A program made the position numbers and the translations under genes. DNA of 31,281 bases from Apostichopus parvimensis (Eukaryota > Echinodermata > Holothuroidea > Aspidochirotida > Stichopodidae): positions 254,985-286,265 of the forward strand of contig KN882320.1 in the NCBI GenBank assembly GCA_000934455.1. The letters run 5' to 3'. Shown piece after piece: positions 29,941 to 31,281 of this stretch. Under the pieces are notes generated by a model, which searched no databases, had not been told where the DNA came from, and saw only the letters and a program-made list of their open reading frames with translations. Each line of letters opens with the position of its first letter. Positions within the stretch are counted from its first letter, which is position 1.

Positions 29941-30158
29941 CAAGGAATAATTTAAATCCTGTGTTGTATCACCAAATGCTTTGCAAAGTGGTCAAATTTG
30001 CTACAGTAGATATTAGATACATCATACAAGTCTCAAGATGCATGTACAGCAGATTTGTTTGTACACAGAAAACAATATTTTCTATTCAAAATTCAGAAAC
30101 TTTCCAAAAGTACTGCACTGTAGACACAACTTTTTCATGTACAGTAAATAATTCCCTG
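29941..30158 (+). repeat. CAGGG-family MITE, right-hand copy
   Basis: It begins CAAGGAATAATTTAAATCC and ends AAATAATTCCCTG. Internal blocks (TCAAATTTGCTA, GATGCATGTACAGCAGA, TTTGTACACAGAAAACAA) match the other copies. Confidence 0.6.
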
Positions 30159-31281
30159 GTGTAGCCTGACAGGATTTAATGTAAAATGAAAATTGCAATT
30201 TGGTTTATATGCTCAATTCAAAGATCCAATTATTTTAAAACCTGGTCCTTAATTTTTCAAGTACATGCCACTGACTGTAAGTAGGCTGCTGTTAAGATAA
30301 CTTATTACAGTATGAAGGTTGTGGGGAGACAGGTAAGCTCGCCGCTCATAAATATCACTTAAAAAGATACTATTCATGAAATAAAAAATTCAGTGACGAA
30401 AGCAAAAAAAATTAACAAATTAGAATTGCAAACGGTGTCCAACACCAATAGGGAAGGAAGAACAGTCGGTATAGGTTTGAGCTTTCATTTCAATTGTTGT
30501 TGTTGGAATCTTACAGTGGGAGATATTCTTACATACATGAATTGATCTCAGTTTTCCAATCTGCTATATAGAGCATATGTACTCTTGTACACATGTTACA
30601 GTATAAAGTCACAGTGTGAAAGTAAGCTCTGGAGTCCCTGCTAGGTACTCTTGTAGAGAGCACTGTTGGTTTTCAGGTTGGCTATGATTTGATTTTAAGA
30701 GAGATTTGAGTACCGATCTCAAATGTCACAATGTGCAGAGGTAGAACTTGTAATTTAATTTAATATACTGGTCCGTTATTTTTAGGCTCAATCCTGGTCG
30801 TTATGTCGACCACTTTTACTAACATGTACACATTTCGAGGCTAAGCATACAAATTGCTTCTGTTTGATAACCTTTTCAGTACTGCTGTATACTGGGTATT
30901 ATAATTATTATTTTATAAGTTTTCTTGGTTTATTATACACATACAGTAGTCATGGAGCACAAGTTGAAAGGCATTGTAGCGGTTTAATTTGCAAACAATG
31001 CTGCACTTGTGTTCGCAGTGACTGTACTGTACATAGTTAACACAGTGCATATATGATTTGCAATGAGCTATATAGAATGCTGTACGTATAGTATAGTATG
31101 CGTTTTGTAAATTAGTATGTGGTAGTACTAGTATTATATATTCAGATGATGTGCCATTCAATGTACTGTACTTGTACAGTACCTGTAACAATGTGAATTT
31201 AGTAATGTATGGTAAAAAAAATTAAAGTGATAAGATATCTTTTTGTTTTTCATTATTGTATTAACTTCTCTCTCTCCCCCA

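Larger units (their letters stand above)
25783..31281. other. Region upstream of DUSP12, no supported coding gene
   Basis: It must contain the DUSP12 promoter and a 5' UTR exon on the - strand, since the first coding exon starts at a splice acceptor. Possible donors are GTCAG|GTGTGA (exon side from 26122) and AAT|GTAAGT near 28184. It also contains a purine-rich run (26440-26530), two MITEs, a CAGGG-family MITE and AT-rich sequence to the end. Confidence 0.55.

Overview
This window looks like part of an animal nuclear genome. It is AT-rich and gene-sparse, its genes are split into short exons with GT-AG introns, and it holds many degraded transposons, SINE-like pieces, minisatellites and homopolymer runs, plus one 50-N scaffold gap. 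Both genes are typical metazoan genes. The repeat style (frequent AGGCCTA-type words, TTAA-flanked and CAGGG-ended MITEs, tRNA-derived SINEs) suggests a marine invertebrate deuterostome, most likely an echinoderm. That placement is an inference, not a proof.

Layout: (1) 1-3782 is intergenic. It holds a diverged pair of direct repeats (about 362-695 and 1722-2055) and an 823-bp hAT-type element (2581-3403) with terminal inverted repeats, a near-perfect 8-bp target duplication and a decayed transposase fragment. (2) 3783-11169 on the + strand is a six-exon gene, the homologue of vertebrate C6orf136 (DUF2358 family). I rebuilt it from splice sites with consistent phases: 457 codons, with a first exon that reads like a mitochondrial presequence. 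(3) 11170-19174 is intergenic between convergent genes. It includes a long direct duplication split by the N gap (11184-13377 and 13428-15012), which is probably two alleles kept side by side by the assembler. (4) 19175-25767 on the - strand is a seven-exon gene for DUSP12/YVH1, a dual-specificity phosphatase with a C-terminal zinc-binding domain. It was rebuilt completely (315 codons, in phase) and its active site HCLVGMSRS is split across an intron. One intron carries an ~865-bp minisatellite with a ~35-bp unit and another carries a MITE. (5) 25783-31281 is upstream of DUSP12. It has MITEs, purine runs and possible first-exon donor sites, but no coding gene I can support.

The two genes face each other and share no evident pathway: DUSP12/YVH1 is known for ribosome maturation and stress roles, and C6orf136 is uncharacterised and probably organellar. 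I found no CRISPR array, operon, viral gene, functional tRNA or rRNA. The most notable content is repeat biology and the likely assembly duplication. I did not find a new molecular system here.
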